The notes: generated by a model not told the origin, from the letters alone. A stretch of DNA of 64,000 bases from Saururus chinensis (GCA_035235625.1 CP141145.1:43690668-43754667); one strand, 5' to 3'. Shown: positions 45,111 to 56,912, numbered from the stretch's first letter. Numbers and translations are program-made.

Positions 45111-46824
45111 TGCATGCTTTCCAGAGCTGGAAAATATGAACGGTGAGGTTGGCTGTGATTTGCTATCGAACTTGAAGCAATGAAGCGTGAAAAAATAGGC
45201 ATTGTATTTAAGGAAATCATTTAGTCTTTGACCTATATAATTCTGTCAGACAGTTTTATGACATTTTATTTTTGCATTAGATTGTACACTGGGTGGAACT
45301 ATTTATAAGCGAGCCAATATGAGCTGCGACATTGCGGATATTGGTGGGAACTATATATGTGTGTCGAACGAGTTGACATCAAATGGCATTTTGATTGTTT
45401 TTGTGGTCCCTAGTACTTAATCATGTGTATTTTGGTGACATAATTCGTGCTGTGTTTCAACAAAGTAAAAAGTGGTGGTGTCCTCTCTTTGGTGAGTACA
45501 ATGGATGGTCATTGGTTTCTCAAATGCTGTAGCGAATTGCCTTGTGAATGGGTTGTTGTCTGGAGAATTCAGTTCCTGGAACATTGCTCAAACAAGTAGT
45601 TCTTGACGTATCAAATTTATAGGCTTGAAATTTTACTGAGCTCTACAGGATTAGCTTGTGGCAGCACTGAGAGATTAGCCGTGCTTAAAATAGAGGCAAG
45701 ATATGAATTCGCATGTCGAGATGGAATTGTTGAGAGGATGGATGTTTGGTTGAATAAAAAGAAACTGGGCTAATACGGAAATAACAGGTTCAGTGTTCCG
45801 GAGTAAGCGTGACATGGGAGGGAGAGGGGTGCTCCGGCTATATCTAGGTGCTTAAATTAGATTTGCAAGGGATTTTCATAATAGGTGAAAATGACTAAAC
45901 TCAACTTTTCATTGATCTTGGACTCTCATATAAGAATTATAATCTTAGCGCACAACTATGAATGGCCCCAACTATTATCCTAAAGCCAAAAAATATTATA
46001 TAAGAAACATCACTCTAATAATAATTGAAGTATTAATCTATCCATGATTTAAATAATCTATTATTTAGTAGACCTTTAAGGGGAGCCGACCCCTAAGACG
46101 GGTCATTACAGTCTACCTTCACGTCCGCTCTACATCATCTTCGAGGGAGTAAGACGGGTCATAACATCCTACCTTCGCCAACCTCTGCAGATCGCAGTCC
46201 AAAGTCCCAACCAGAGTGCCGCTAGCACGGAGGGTTTGCCTTTCGTCGACCAGCCCAGGCAGGGATTGGCGGCGATTTGTCGATAGTGTCAATGACGTCT
46301 AATTACTTGTGTGCGATGATGGCTGGTCATCTGCCGGCTCCTCATATTCTTTTGCGACGATCAGTCCGATTACGGATTGTTCTTCTGTGATATGCTGATT
46401 CGGGCGCGGCGCCAACCGGTGTACAGGTGGTGATGATGCAGTGATTTTTTCAAAGTGACCAGTATGCCTCAAGCTTTTTCCATCGCTGGTCGTGTTCTTC
46501 ATCTCATTTTTTCCATTCTGCACGCAACACTAACCTCGTACCTTCCATTCAGCGTGCATCTCTTTGTTTTGTTGCTTCCATTCTTCTGCCCATAACTTTG
46601 ATTCTTCTGACTCTTTCTTTAGCCGATTAATTGTTTCTCACAACTCTTCTTGAATACAAGCCAAAGCACGAGGTTCCAAATGTGTCTTTCCTGCAATACA
46701 CAAAATTGAAATACCAATGTTGTCGAAGAGTTGTCTACTACGGATGGAGGGCAGTCGATGGAGGGCAGCCTGCCCTCGCTGGCCCTAAGTTAGAGGATGG
46801 TGACTTAGTTGCCCGTTATAAATA
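45111..46824. other. RBP45 3' flank and intergenic DNA with a coiled-coil-like fragment
   Basis: The first 300 bases are probable 3' untranslated region. On the minus strand at about 46530-46630 a coding-like Lys/Glu-rich stretch (RLKKESEESKLWAEEWK) is followed after a break by an open frame at 46299-46523. No family recognised; it may be a relic of a transposon or host gene. GACGGGTCAT occurs twice near 46100-46160. Confidence 0.35.
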
Positions 46825-47063
46825 TGGAAATTTATTTAAATAATAATTAAAAAATATATATATCAAATTAACTTATTTTGAGAAATATTTTTTAGTGGTA
46901 TTGTTTTTTTTCACGTAAGCGCCAGCCAAGCTGCTAATTTGTGGTTTTTTTTTTAATTTTGTTTAATTTCGTCATTTGGAAGGATAGACTTTATTTCGTC
47001 CTTCCAAATAACGAAATCATTTTAAAAAAATTAAGTGAATTCATTGTTTGAAACGTTCGCTCC

Positions 47064-47700
47064 ATGAGCGTCATCACCGTCGTCTACTACATCATGTCGC
47101 TGAGCTCGATGCAGAGCTACACCCAAATGGACCTCAACGCCGCCTACTCCATTGCCTTCGTGAGCATCGGAATGAAATGGGCCAAGTACCTGGTGGCACT
47201 GGGGGGTGCTCAAGGGCATGACGACCGGCATACCGGTTGGGGCGTTGGGTCAGGCCAAGTACACGACCCAGATTGCGCGACGCACACATGATCCCGCTGG
47301 TGTTCGCCCCGGTGCACCCCAAGACCGGCACACCCATGAATGCCACGTTCCTCATCACCATCTGCAGCTACTTCATTGCCTTCTTCACTAGCATAGACAT
47401 GTTGTCTAGCGTCTGCTCCATTAGCACGCTTTTCATCTTCATGCTCATGGCTGTTGCCTTTGTCGTTCACTCCCAAGTCCTCCACCGTCAAATTCATCCT
47501 CTTCCTCTTCGTCGTTGTCAGATCTTTGATCGGCATAGCAGTCTACTAGAACACGAGCAGAGAATGGCCTGGCTACATCGTGGTTGTTCCACTATGGTTC
47601 ATTGGCACTATGGGGATTGCACTACAGTTGGAGCAGAGGAAAGCGAGGGTATGGGGAATGCCACTAGTTCCATGAAGCAGTACACCTCGAGGACTTGATG
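47064..47700 (+). pseudogene. Cationic amino acid transporter (CAT1/5/8-type) fragment
   Basis: In successive frames: YSIAFVSIGMKWAKYLVALG, then GMTTGIPVGALGQAKYTTQI, then HMIPLVFAPVHPKTGTPMNA, ICSYFIAFFTSIDMLSSV, SISTLFIFMLMAVAFV, and a late block resembling WPGYIVVVPLWFIGTMG. These are consecutive parts of the C-terminal half of plant CAT permeases (APC superfamily, plasma-membrane uptake of basic amino acids). Several frame changes make it non-functional. It fills Pack-MULE A and reads in one direction, as expected for a single capture. Confidence 0.8.
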
Positions 47701-48055
47701 AACTTTCTAGCTAAAGGTGGGTTTGCCATGTTTGGAGTCAGGCCTGCATTTGGAGGGGGTTGCATATGCTAGAGGTGGGCACGAGAAGGAGGGTGGATAT
47801 GGAGGATTTGCAGTAGCAAGACTTGCAATGGACTGCCAACACCAACAAGGGTTCAACATGGACAAAAAGAGCTGCATCAAAACCTGAGTTATGACGAAAT
47901 TATTTTAAAATAACATTAAGCGATCTGCACCTATAGTTACGTCAAGAATGTCATAATCAGTTACATGTGGACGAAAGTTTGGTGATTTCGTCTTTTGGTC
48001 ATTTTAAAGGTGGTTTCATCGTTTTGAAAGATGAAATCACTTAATTTTTTTAAAC

Positions 48056-48082
48056 GATTTCGTCCTTCTAAAGGACGAAATC
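48056..48082. repeat. Perfect subterminal palindrome in Pack-MULE A
   Basis: GATTTCGTCCTT and its exact reverse complement AAGGACGAAATC are separated by three bases (CTA). Weaker versions recur in both elements near 46965-47025, 48020-48050, 48410-48500, and 50210-50310, always just inside the terminal repeats. Confidence 0.8.
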
Positions 48083-48699
48083 ACTTAAAATTAAAAAAAT
48101 AAGGTCACACAGGCACCAGTGCTTGGCTGGCGCCTAAGTGGCAAAAACCAATATCACTTTAGAAAATATTTCCCAAAGCAGGTGAGTTCGGTAATTATTT
48201 CTTTTAAAATTATTATTTTAATAATTTTCCCTTACAAATAAAATAGTAGAAATAAATTTTTTTGAGAAAATTATTTAAATAATAATTAAAAAAATTATTT
48301 ACCAATTCGGACCACTTTGGGAAATATTTCCCAAAGTAGTGTTGCTTTTTGCCACGCAGGCGCCAGCCACGCAGTTGGCGCCTACGTGGCTATTTTTTTA
48401 AAATGAACAAATTTTATCGTTTGGAAAGTTGATTTCATCCTTTTAAAAGACGAAATTGGTTAAAACAAATTAAGTGATTTTATCGTTCGAAATGATGAAA
48501 TCGACTTAAAACCTATTTCCCGCGGCTCTTCGGGGAGCCTCACGTATTCGCCCATCTACATGGATGTGCATCCGCAGCTTTCTATGAGTACTCATTTTAC
48601 TTCCCTTTCTTGTCACTGAATCTTCCTGATCCTATTGGTTACTCGTTAGTATATTGCTTTTCCCGCCCTCACTCTTGCCTAAGGCCAAAAGGAGTCCCG

Positions 48700-48975
48700 A
48701 TCATCTAAATCATGCCAAGACGATGAATCAAATTCATCAAAAACCCACTAACTAATGAGCCTTCCAGAGAGTTTACCACAACAAGTAACGTTAGGAGTGC
48801 CCATTCATTACCTTGCCCAGGAGATGTCTCTGGAATTGCACCAACACTAGAAGCAGCATTAGACGTCGTGCCTGCACCCGGTCTGGGCAGATCATGCTGT
48901 TTTGGATCTCGGGTATTTGTGTTTATAACATGGGAGAGAGCTGAAACCATGGCCAACAAGTCTTGCTCCAAATGA
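48700..48975 (-). pseudogene. Possible AP2/ERF C-terminal fragment
   Basis: The minus strand encodes LEQDLLAMVSALSHVINTN followed by a Pro/Ser-rich stretch. The MVSALxHVI motif resembles the region after the AP2 domain in group X ERF factors (ABR1/RAP2.6-like). No AP2 domain is visible. Tentative; it could be another coding fragment. Upstream minus-strand sequence at 49000-49290 is also coding-like but unassigned. Confidence 0.35.
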
Positions 48976-49639
48976 GTAGTGTTGAACTCCGGGAAGCTGC
49001 TGCTGTCAAAAGGGAGTGTTGTGGCCGTGGTCGTGGTGTAGGGCGTGCTTTGGCTGCCCTTCTCCTCCGGCGTCGGTGTAGCACCATCCTCTCCTCCACG
49101 TCTGGCAGCTCCCCCTCGGCCCCATCAGCGCCGTCTCAGTCGCCCCCTGCCAACTCCCTCCCCGCCCAAAAGCTCGTCGTCGAATGGGGAGTCGGAGAGG
49201 TCGAGCTTGTCGTAGAGCTCTCGGAGCAGTTTCCATTGAAGCAATTGCACCAGTTCCTCTAGCTATCCTCTTGATCAAGTACTCGGACACCACTCAAGGG
49301 TGTGACCATCTTCGTCACCATCGTGGAGAAGCACTCTTCATGCATCTCCTTGTTTAGTAAGAACGCCATCTTGGTCACAAACCTCTCGAACTAATCTGTC
49401 ACCTCCACCTCATCACTTACTAAGAAAGGGTTGGGCCTGCAGCTGGAGGAGACCCGGCTCAAAGTTTTGGCCCAACTGGACGAGATGGCAACTTACAGTA
49501 CCTAAATGAACAAGGCAACTTGATAGGACTTCCAATGCAACTTGGGAACCAAGTTCCTATGGCGGTCTTCAGCTGCACGCGAACAAAAGCTAGAAACTAT
49601 GAAGAGGGAGGAGGCAAGTGATGAACCCTAATGGGAAGA

Positions 49640-50090
49640 CTTCCATGGAGGGTGGAAGTGAGGTCTGGAGCGAACTTGGGCGCCCAACTGGGCTCTACCA
49701 TTTGAATTTGGAACTTGCGAACTAGGGCGACGGCCACACTCTTGATTTCAAGAAGAGCCATCTCCTTGCCAGGGCAGACTCAGGGGCCAGCCTGGAAGAC
49801 GGGGTACTTGAAGAGGCTCTCCAAGAGGAACTTCCCGCCCTTGAGCCACTGCTCCGGCCTGAACTCAAGGCAGTCCTTGCCCCAGATGCCCTCCATTTGA
49901 CCCAGGGCGAAGGGGTGGTAGGTAACTCTCGTCCCCTTGTGGACAAAGGTTCCATTGGGCAGCACGTCATCCTCCAGTGGGAACTGGAGTAGATTTGCAC
50001 CGGCAGGTAGAGCTGCATGCTCTCGTACACAGCCTTATGAAGGTAGTGCATCTCCCTCAGCTCCTCCCAACCGGCCAATCAGAGATGCCT
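49640..50090 (-). pseudogene. Cytochrome P450 fragment, CYP94/CYP86-clan
   Basis: Minus strand: ELREMHYLHKAVYESMQLY (K-helix region with the E..R-equivalent ESMRLYP), then LPNGTFVHKGTRVTYHPFAL, GQMEGIWGKDCLEFRPEQWL, GGKFLLESLFKYPVFQAGP, and, in another frame, a heme-loop remnant reading as CLGKEMALLEIKSVA. The GRMEGIWGxDCLEFxPERWL block is characteristic of CYP94 fatty-acid/jasmonate omega-hydroxylases. Frame changes and an in-frame break make it non-functional. Confidence 0.8.
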
Positions 50091-50461
50091 AACCAGCTGC
50101 ATGGGTTCGGGTGGGAAGTGTCCCATGATGATAAACCACCGTAAAGGTGATCTCATTGGTGAATTTGTCGAAACAACCTTTAAGGTGATTTCGGTGTTCC
50201 AAACGACGAATTTACTTATTTTTTTTAACCGACTTCGTCCTTTAGAAGGACAAAGGACGAAATCCATTTAAACTTGATTTCGTCCTTCCAAAACACGAAA
50301 TTAGGCAATTTTATTTAAAAAAGCCACGCATGCACCAGCGCTTAGCTAGCGCCTACATGGAAAAAACCAACACCATTTTAGGAAATATTTCTCAAAGTGG
50401 GTTGATTTGGTAATTATTTTTTTGAAAATAATTATTTAAATAATTTTCCCTAAATTTTTTT

Positions 50462-53400
50462 ATCAAAATATATGTCTAAGAAATTTTAGGGTATGAGCTA
50501 TTTGTTTTTTTAATATATAAATATTAAATTAAATAATAACAATAATAAATCTTAAACAACATCATAAACTAAATAAGGTTTTGACCTATTAAATATGTCA
50601 ATATTTTAATATACATAATTTGTAAATAAATTGGTACTCACATGTCTACAATTATCTACTTTTAAGTAAGATAATATTTATACAAGTTAAGCCATCTAGC
50701 AATGTCGTTCTTATCGCACAACTAGTTTCTTAATAGAATTTTAATCTTATAAGGTACCTACTATATGGATTATGAGTAGTGTATACCTAATAGGGTGGTT
50801 TAACAAGAAACACAACATTATAATAAAAATAAAAATAATTTATAATCACATTCCATAATCAACCAATCAACATAAAACAAAAATGTCACTGAATCTGTAA
50901 CAATGTGAAGGAGATCTCTATGACTCCTCGAAATGTATAATGTTCTACAAAGCAACTTCAAACTTTTATTAAATATTATTGTCCACTCTATCTATGTCAA
51001 TAAGCTAAGGCTTACAGGGGATTATGAACTTAAGTGGTTGAGATTTTAATCGTTTTATGATTTTTGAGACCTCATTTTATTCTATTGTGCATTAGTCAAA
51101 TATCTTTTAGTGTTATAACCCGTTTTAACCATCTTTGGGCCTTGGGGAAATAATTTACAAACAAAAACCCCTATGCCAAGGGGAGCCATAAGCAATGGTC
51201 CTATTTACTACGAGCATAAGAGTTTTTAATGTTCCTCACACACCATGAGCCTAGCGTAAGGAATGCACGAGGGTCGTCTATCCATGAGATTGACAACACC
51301 CATGTTACTGCAATGTGCACTAGCATGTGCACTGTTGATCTTTAAAATGAATGGTCTCCATGCATTTCTTACGTTAGACTCATAGTGAACTTTGAGCATG
51401 AAAGTTTTCCAAGAACCTACTTTTGGAGTCCAATGAAACACTAGGCTCAATTATCCTTAAGTGTTCTATACAATGACTTAAAATTTTTTACTCTCTATAG
51501 GATTTAAACATAGGGTTTACTTACCCCTCAATCATATACATGATTCTATTATGTATTTCTATATTTACCTATATTCATTATGCAAGTAAAATATACTAAT
51601 ATAATCTCAAAAGTAGTAAAAACATTGGTAAATGTTTTGTTTAAAAATCATGAATTGATATTATTGATCGACCCATCGACGTGTCAGTGTAGGTGTCGAT
51701 TACCATCGACACCATCATCAACATGTCGATTCCCTATCAACAATGAGTAGACTAAAAAAGAGTCTAATTTGTTGATGTCGTCATGTAACACTTGAGATTT
51801 TTTAACATAATTTTTTTTAAATTCACAAAAATTTTGTGCAATATAGCGGTTATAAATTGGAAAAAATAATGAAATACAAAACATGTGAAAGTAATTTTAT
51901 AATTTAAAACATCACATATCAATTTTTTTCATATAAAATTTCTTTTCAATTGAACATCATACAACCAAACTAAACACTCTCATGCACTACTTAAAAATAA
52001 ATAAAATAAATAAATTATCATGATCATGGGCTTTAAATATAAATATATCCTAGGCATCCCTAAGTACTGGTCCTATAAATATTCCATAGTTTAATCTAAA
52101 TTATAAGTCTAGAAAGTATAAACAGTTTAATTTTTATCTCACCCAATACGTCAGATTGTGATAAAAATAGTAAAGACTCACAATGAGTCAGACGGTATAC
52201 CTCAGCCAATGGAAATCGATCAACTCACAAAAATAAGCGTCTATCTCTAGAAGTTCTCTGTCACAAACTTGTAAAAGTCTCCCATACATCGAGGCTAACA
52301 AGAGGGAAAATTAGTATTTTCATACATAATAGGGGAGTTCTAAACATTGAACTCTGTAAATCAATACATAGATGCAACTCAAACAAAAAGTATAAAAACA
52401 TACAAACATATCAGAGTCACATAATATAACAATTATGCCCAAACACATACCATCTTATCTCTCTTATACTTGGTGTTACATTTACAGCCTTACTTGTACG
52501 ATCCTTACACTTATAGCTTTTCTTAGAACATTCTTAGAGTCTTACACAAAATTCTTACTCTTACAGTCTTGCTCATAAACATACGCTTATAGTCTTACTT
52601 AAAAACTTACTCTTATATTTTTACTTAGAAACTTACTCTTACAATCTTACTCGAAATCTTATGCTTATAGTCTTGATTAGAATCTTACAAACATACTTAT
52701 ACAATTGTACACATATTATCAACTATTGAAACACGTTACAAATAATAAGCTTGAGTATCGAAATAGAAAGGAATACTACTGAGACATCACCTTGACCTTT
52801 AGGGAGTAATTAGATGTAATTGACTTTTTTGAAGGCAAGACACGCCTATGCTTATGAGGCACATAATAAAATAGGTAAGAGTAGATTCATGATATTACTT
52901 ACCTAAGCGCACAAAAGCCCACACTCTAGAGGTCATACAATGCCAACTAAGGGCAAAAATCATACAATGACACTTTAGAGCCAAAATCGTACAGTGCCAC
53001 TCTTGGGTAGAATTATACAATGTTAACTAAGGAAAAAATATACAACGCTATCAATATTGCATCAAATGTCTGGGCTTAACACAACACCAATATAAAAAAC
53101 ATGCACCACTCTCAATAGAGCATTAGGTGTCTGGGCTTAAATACAATACACATACAACAATACGTAGGATAAACACCATGACAAGACATAAGAAATATTA
53201 AGCTAACTCATTATCGGCTAGCTCAAGTACAAAACTTAATTTATCTTGCTTATAATTTAAGTTTGAATTAACTAATTTATGCCGGTATAATTATGTCATA
53301 AAATTCATCAGTCTTACACTGGCCAATCTGAAATTGAGCCCGTTCTGAAACTCTAGTTCATCAGGGCAACATACTTCAATTAACTCATCAATCTCATCAT

Positions 53401-54345
53401 TATAACCCACTACACAACAAATCCTTATGTATTCTTACATACTCCGTCATCCACCTTATGACCAAAATATCTTACTTGGTAGTTATTGAACTAAGTTCTT
53501 CAAAGTCAACCCCAGTGATCACCCTCTTATTTATACCTCATATATTGTTCTTACTATCAATTTCATAATATGTATGTTATGCTTGTATAATTATGTTGTG
53601 TATTCTTACTATCTAACAATCCCTCATCAGGTACCAAAACCTAAGTCCACTTATTTATTGAATCCCCAATGTATATTTCAATCCAAACCAAACTTATCGA
53701 CTCCAATCCTTACCTGTTAAACTTACATTATCCATCTTCCATCATACGGTTACAATTCCACATCCCAAACCATGCAAAACCCTCTACCACCATTCACTAT
53801 ACATCACACATAGATCTACTCTACACACACACATATTCATCTTACTTACCCATCACATATTAAAGTTCAACACATTGCTTACTAACATACTCGCTAGCTA
53901 TTACTAGAACATGTATTCCACATATATCAAATCTACTTGTAGTTTACGTGCATATCCTATGCATTTTTAACATATCATAATTTATTGTCTATCACTCTTA
54001 TATCATGTAATTGAATAATTACTTAACACCTAAAGTATTGAATCATACACTCGTAGCATGTTGCTAACCATTTAAAGCATGATATCATCAAATTACGAGT
54101 TAACAGTCTCCTACCTTGTAATCTATAAAATACGATAGTGGGCACATGACAGTGGTGGCATCGGCGACAGAAATGGCAGCCAACGGCATCCCTTTGAGAG
54201 AGAGACAAAGAGAGAGTCATTAAAAGTTGTAGGGACAACCTGGAGTTCTGACCCATCAACATCACTAGAAGAATCCAATACCATCTTGAATTTTTACTTA
54301 TAATCTAAAACCCCCAAATGCCCAACAGATTTCGCTGATTGACAT
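50462..54345. other. AT-rich degraded repeat DNA, no gene recognised
   Basis: Long stretch with no supported gene. At 52480-52700 short irregular repeats of a CTTACTCTTATAGTCTTA-like unit occur about eight times. At 53060-53150 the phrase GTCTGGGCTTAA recurs. At 51660-51745 several CATCGAC/GTCGAT motifs alternate. These features resemble decayed retroelement terminal regions, but no pair of ends or target duplication was found. Confidence 0.35.
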
Positions 54346-54678
54346 CTATCTCAATCCTTTAGAAATATTCTCGGACAAAGTTTTTCTACAAATAACAATT
54401 CCAACTGATTGATATGCATTCAAGTTATCTCTATGAACATTTCCACAAAAACAAACCTTCCCCAAATTGAATTGCATACCAAGATCACTCATTTCCCATA
54501 GGGTTGAATAATTCTTCCGACTAGCCAAGTCAATTAATCCAAGTGAACCAAAAATAGCACCGACATTGCTCTTAATCAACACCAACTTTGCCAATTCAAC
54601 ATCAGAAAGATGCGGCCTATCTACTCTTACTCCTCGAATTTTAATCAATGACAGCTGCAATGACAATGATTCTTTCAA
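54346..54678 (-). other. Unrecognised open frame, possible gene fragment
   Basis: A 110-codon minus-strand frame with protein-like composition (SDVELAKLVLIKSNVGAIFG, SLGLIDLASRKNYSTLWEMS, DLGMQFNLGKV). A second short coding-like minus-strand piece lies just upstream (54684-54765; TTKDLEKALADRFRKPWAED). No family was recognised. It could be an exon of a real or dead gene; no partner exons were found. Confidence 0.3.
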
Positions 54679-54765
54679 GGTTTGTCATCCTCAATCCACA
54701 TATCCTCAGCCCATGGCTTCCTAAATCGGTCTGCTAGCGCCTTCTCAAGGTCCTTGGTAGTAATA

Positions 54766-56004
54766 GAACTGAACCGTTTTCGTGATGGCGACTGATCGGG
54801 GACACTAGCGAACTTGGCACAAATATGGGAGCAGAAACAAGCCTGGTAGAGCTTGGCATAAATATGGGACCTTGTCTTGGTATGTGTTTGTAAATTAATG
54901 TCAGTGTTTCATATGTTTGTTTTATGCTTTGTTTCATTCATGACGTGATGTTTTGGGTTCCTCATTCTAAGTTGTCAAGAAAATCCATTCTTAACTATGT
55001 AGTGGTGTAGTTCTTTTTCAAATATTGCATTGTTAGTTTATGAATGGCCAAGCTTGCGTAATGGATCATTGGAAGCCCAATGACGTGGTGCTGAAAATTG
55101 AAACCATGCACAGGGAGAGCAGCTTCCATCTCTGACTATAGTTGAACTGGGGTGGACGTGGAGAGCATTCCATTAGCCGGGTAAGAGCACTTAAGGACTT
55201 CTAAAATCAAATTGAGGAGATGTTGTACCATCAGTGGGTCTCGGCTGATGACTTGTGCATGGAGCAAAGCTCTGGTCTGTGAGTTGCTTTCAGGAGGAAA
55301 ACTTCACAGGACTGGGTTGTGGTTTGGTTCAATATTTGCATGTAATAGTTTTAACCCGGACCCGGTGCAACAGGTATTTAACACCCAATAGTGCTGAGAT
55401 GATTATTAAATCTAAGTTTATTAGATTGGACCAGGATTGTAGCCAACTGGATTTTATAGGGGAGTAAAAAAAATTCAGTTTTACCATTGAGGTTGGACTG
55501 ACTTGGATGGGGCAACCAGTATTGTACTTTTGACTTGGATGGGGCCCTTGTGTTCGTAAAAACCTTTGAGGCATAAATAAATAGGTGAGGAAACCTTTTA
55601 AGCAAGTACATAAGAGTAAATATAATAATAGAGCAAGTTAAATAATAATGTAAATAATTGCATTAGTGTTGTCTTTTAATTAATGTAGAACTACTTATTC
55701 TTAGCATATTAATGGTTGACTTGTAGCTAGAATGACCCTTCTTACATAACGCCAACCCAACCTCACAGGCTGAAATGCTAGTTGGCTTTGGGGCTTTTTG
55801 CACAAGTCAGGCCTTGCAAATGGTCATAGCTCAAGTGAATATCATAAAAGAGTGATAAAAGAGAATTACAAAGAAAAAACTGGTTGCTTGGGGCTATCCT
55901 GCATGAACATTGTTGTTAGGACTGTCGAGGTCCGTCATCCTCATTTAACTACGTATAGGATAGAGTAAAAAGCAACGTGGGTGATAGTTGTTCTCTTTTC
56001 CCAG
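54766..56004. other. Intergenic, no gene recognised
   Basis: No convincing coding region. A short direct repeat around CTTGGCACAAATATGGGA / CTTGGCATAAATATGGGA occurs at 54813-54870. Confidence 0.35.
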
Positions 56005-56912
56005 GTTTTTGAGAAACTTGTACAGGGGCAGATGGGGCCCCGAGGATGGGGTGGGAAGTATATTACTATCCCCAACGAGGAATTAGCTGTTCAGCTGTTT
56101 GAGGAGCTGAAAAATGTTGGAAAGAAACATGCTTCAGTGCTGGTCTTTTAATTGGCGGTTGTAAAGATGTGGCTGAACAGAAGGATTGCGTGAACAGTCT
56201 CAACATCCTAGTTTGTACACCTGAACGTCTTCTTCAACACATGGATGAGACTCCTAATTTTGATTGTTCCCAACTCCAGGTCAATATATACATGGACTTC
56301 TATTATACACCCTAGTTTGTACACCTGGACGGCTTCTTCAATTCAGTGTTCATGCTGAATCAGCAACAGTCACTCCTGGGCAACTGCAACAAACTGCGCT
56401 AATCATTCCTCTTGAACAGAAGTTAGACATGCTATGGACTTTCATAAAGACACATCTTAATTAAAAAATGCTTGTATTTCTTTCAAGCTGCAAGCAGGTA
56501 ACTGAAATCTCCCCTTTGTTGGAAAGTTCTTTTATGTGCTTTTAGGATAAGCAATTTTATCCATGACATATTTCTGAGTGATCCTGAGTAGTAGAATTCT
56601 AAATTGCTACAGCAAGTACATTTCTTGGAGTCCTAGTTTGTTGTTTGCAGCTGTTGATTGTATTTATTACTTTTAAATCAATTGGATAGCTTGGGGTGTT
56701 TTTCTGTCATGAGAGTTTTAAGGCTTACTTGTTTCTTATGTTTATTATTACTGTGTAGAAGACTGGGTATCTTGATGTTTGAAATTTGTCTTTGAATCTT
56801 TCAAGAAACTACGTCCAGGAATACCTCTGTTGTGCGTGCATGGGGGAATGAAACAACCAACAAGGTTGGCAGTTTGTTCTCAGTTTCGCGAGAAGAAAAT
56901 TGTACCTTTCCC
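56005..56912 (+). pseudogene. Unprocessed DEAD-box helicase pseudogene (RH32/DDX10-like)
   Basis: Three exon-like blocks. 56005-56279, bounded by AG and GT, holds ELAVQLFEELKNVGKKH, then LIGGCKDVAEQKDCVNSLNI and LVCTPERLLQHMDETPNFDC in shifted frames. 56309-56496 holds SVHAESATVTPGQLQQTALI and EQKLDMLWTFIKTHLN and ends at a GT donor. 56776-56912 holds KFVFESFKKLRPGIPLLCVH-like sequence. These match, in order, the nucleolar ribosome-biogenesis helicase RH32. The DEAD box itself is missing between blocks 1 and 2, several frames are broken and later exons are absent. Introns are retained, so it arose by DNA duplication rather than retroposition. Confidence 0.8.

Larger units (their letters stand above)
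46825..48231 (+). mobile_element. Pack-MULE A carrying a cationic amino acid transporter fragment
   Basis: 1407 bp. Left end TGGAAATTTATTTAAATAAT; right end read inward GGGAAAATTATTAAAATAAT. The inverted repeats extend for over 120 bases through a GAAATATTT block and the GCGCCAGCCAAGC motif. Flanked by a 9-bp target duplication with one mismatch: TTATAAATA (46816-46824) and TTACAAATA (48232-48240). GGGAAAAT ends, long repeats and 9-bp duplications are typical of Mutator-like elements. No transposase; the interior is host gene sequence. Subterminal palindromes with GATTTCGTCC occur near both ends. Confidence 0.85.
48264..50450 (-). mobile_element. Pack-MULE B carrying CYP94-like and other fragments
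   Basis: 2187 bp. Left end GAGAAAATTATTTAAATAAT; right end read inward GGGAAAATTATTTAAATAAT. The inverted repeats run for roughly 150 bases and contain the CTTTGGGAAATATTTCC block and a GCGCC-rich hairpin. Flanked by an 11-base perfect direct repeat TAAATTTTTTT (48253-48263 and 50451-50461), consistent with a 9-11-bp Mutator target duplication, though it is low-complexity. Terminal repeats are clearly of the same family as element A, which lies only 32 bp to the left. Interior is GC-rich host-derived sequence on the minus strand; no transposase. Confidence 0.85.

Noticed and set aside
48963-49293. Plus- and minus-strand frames of 95-99 codons
   Set aside because: GC-rich interior of Pack-MULE B; no family recognised, so described only as unassigned cargo and not as a gene.
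52480-52700. CRISPR-like appearance of short repeats
   Set aside because: Repeat units vary in length and sequence with no constant spacer structure; this is an irregular plant tandem repeat.
50462-54345. Possible large LTR element in AT-rich DNA
   Set aside because: Repeated phrases suggest decayed retroelement DNA, but no paired LTRs, target duplication or coding domain was found.
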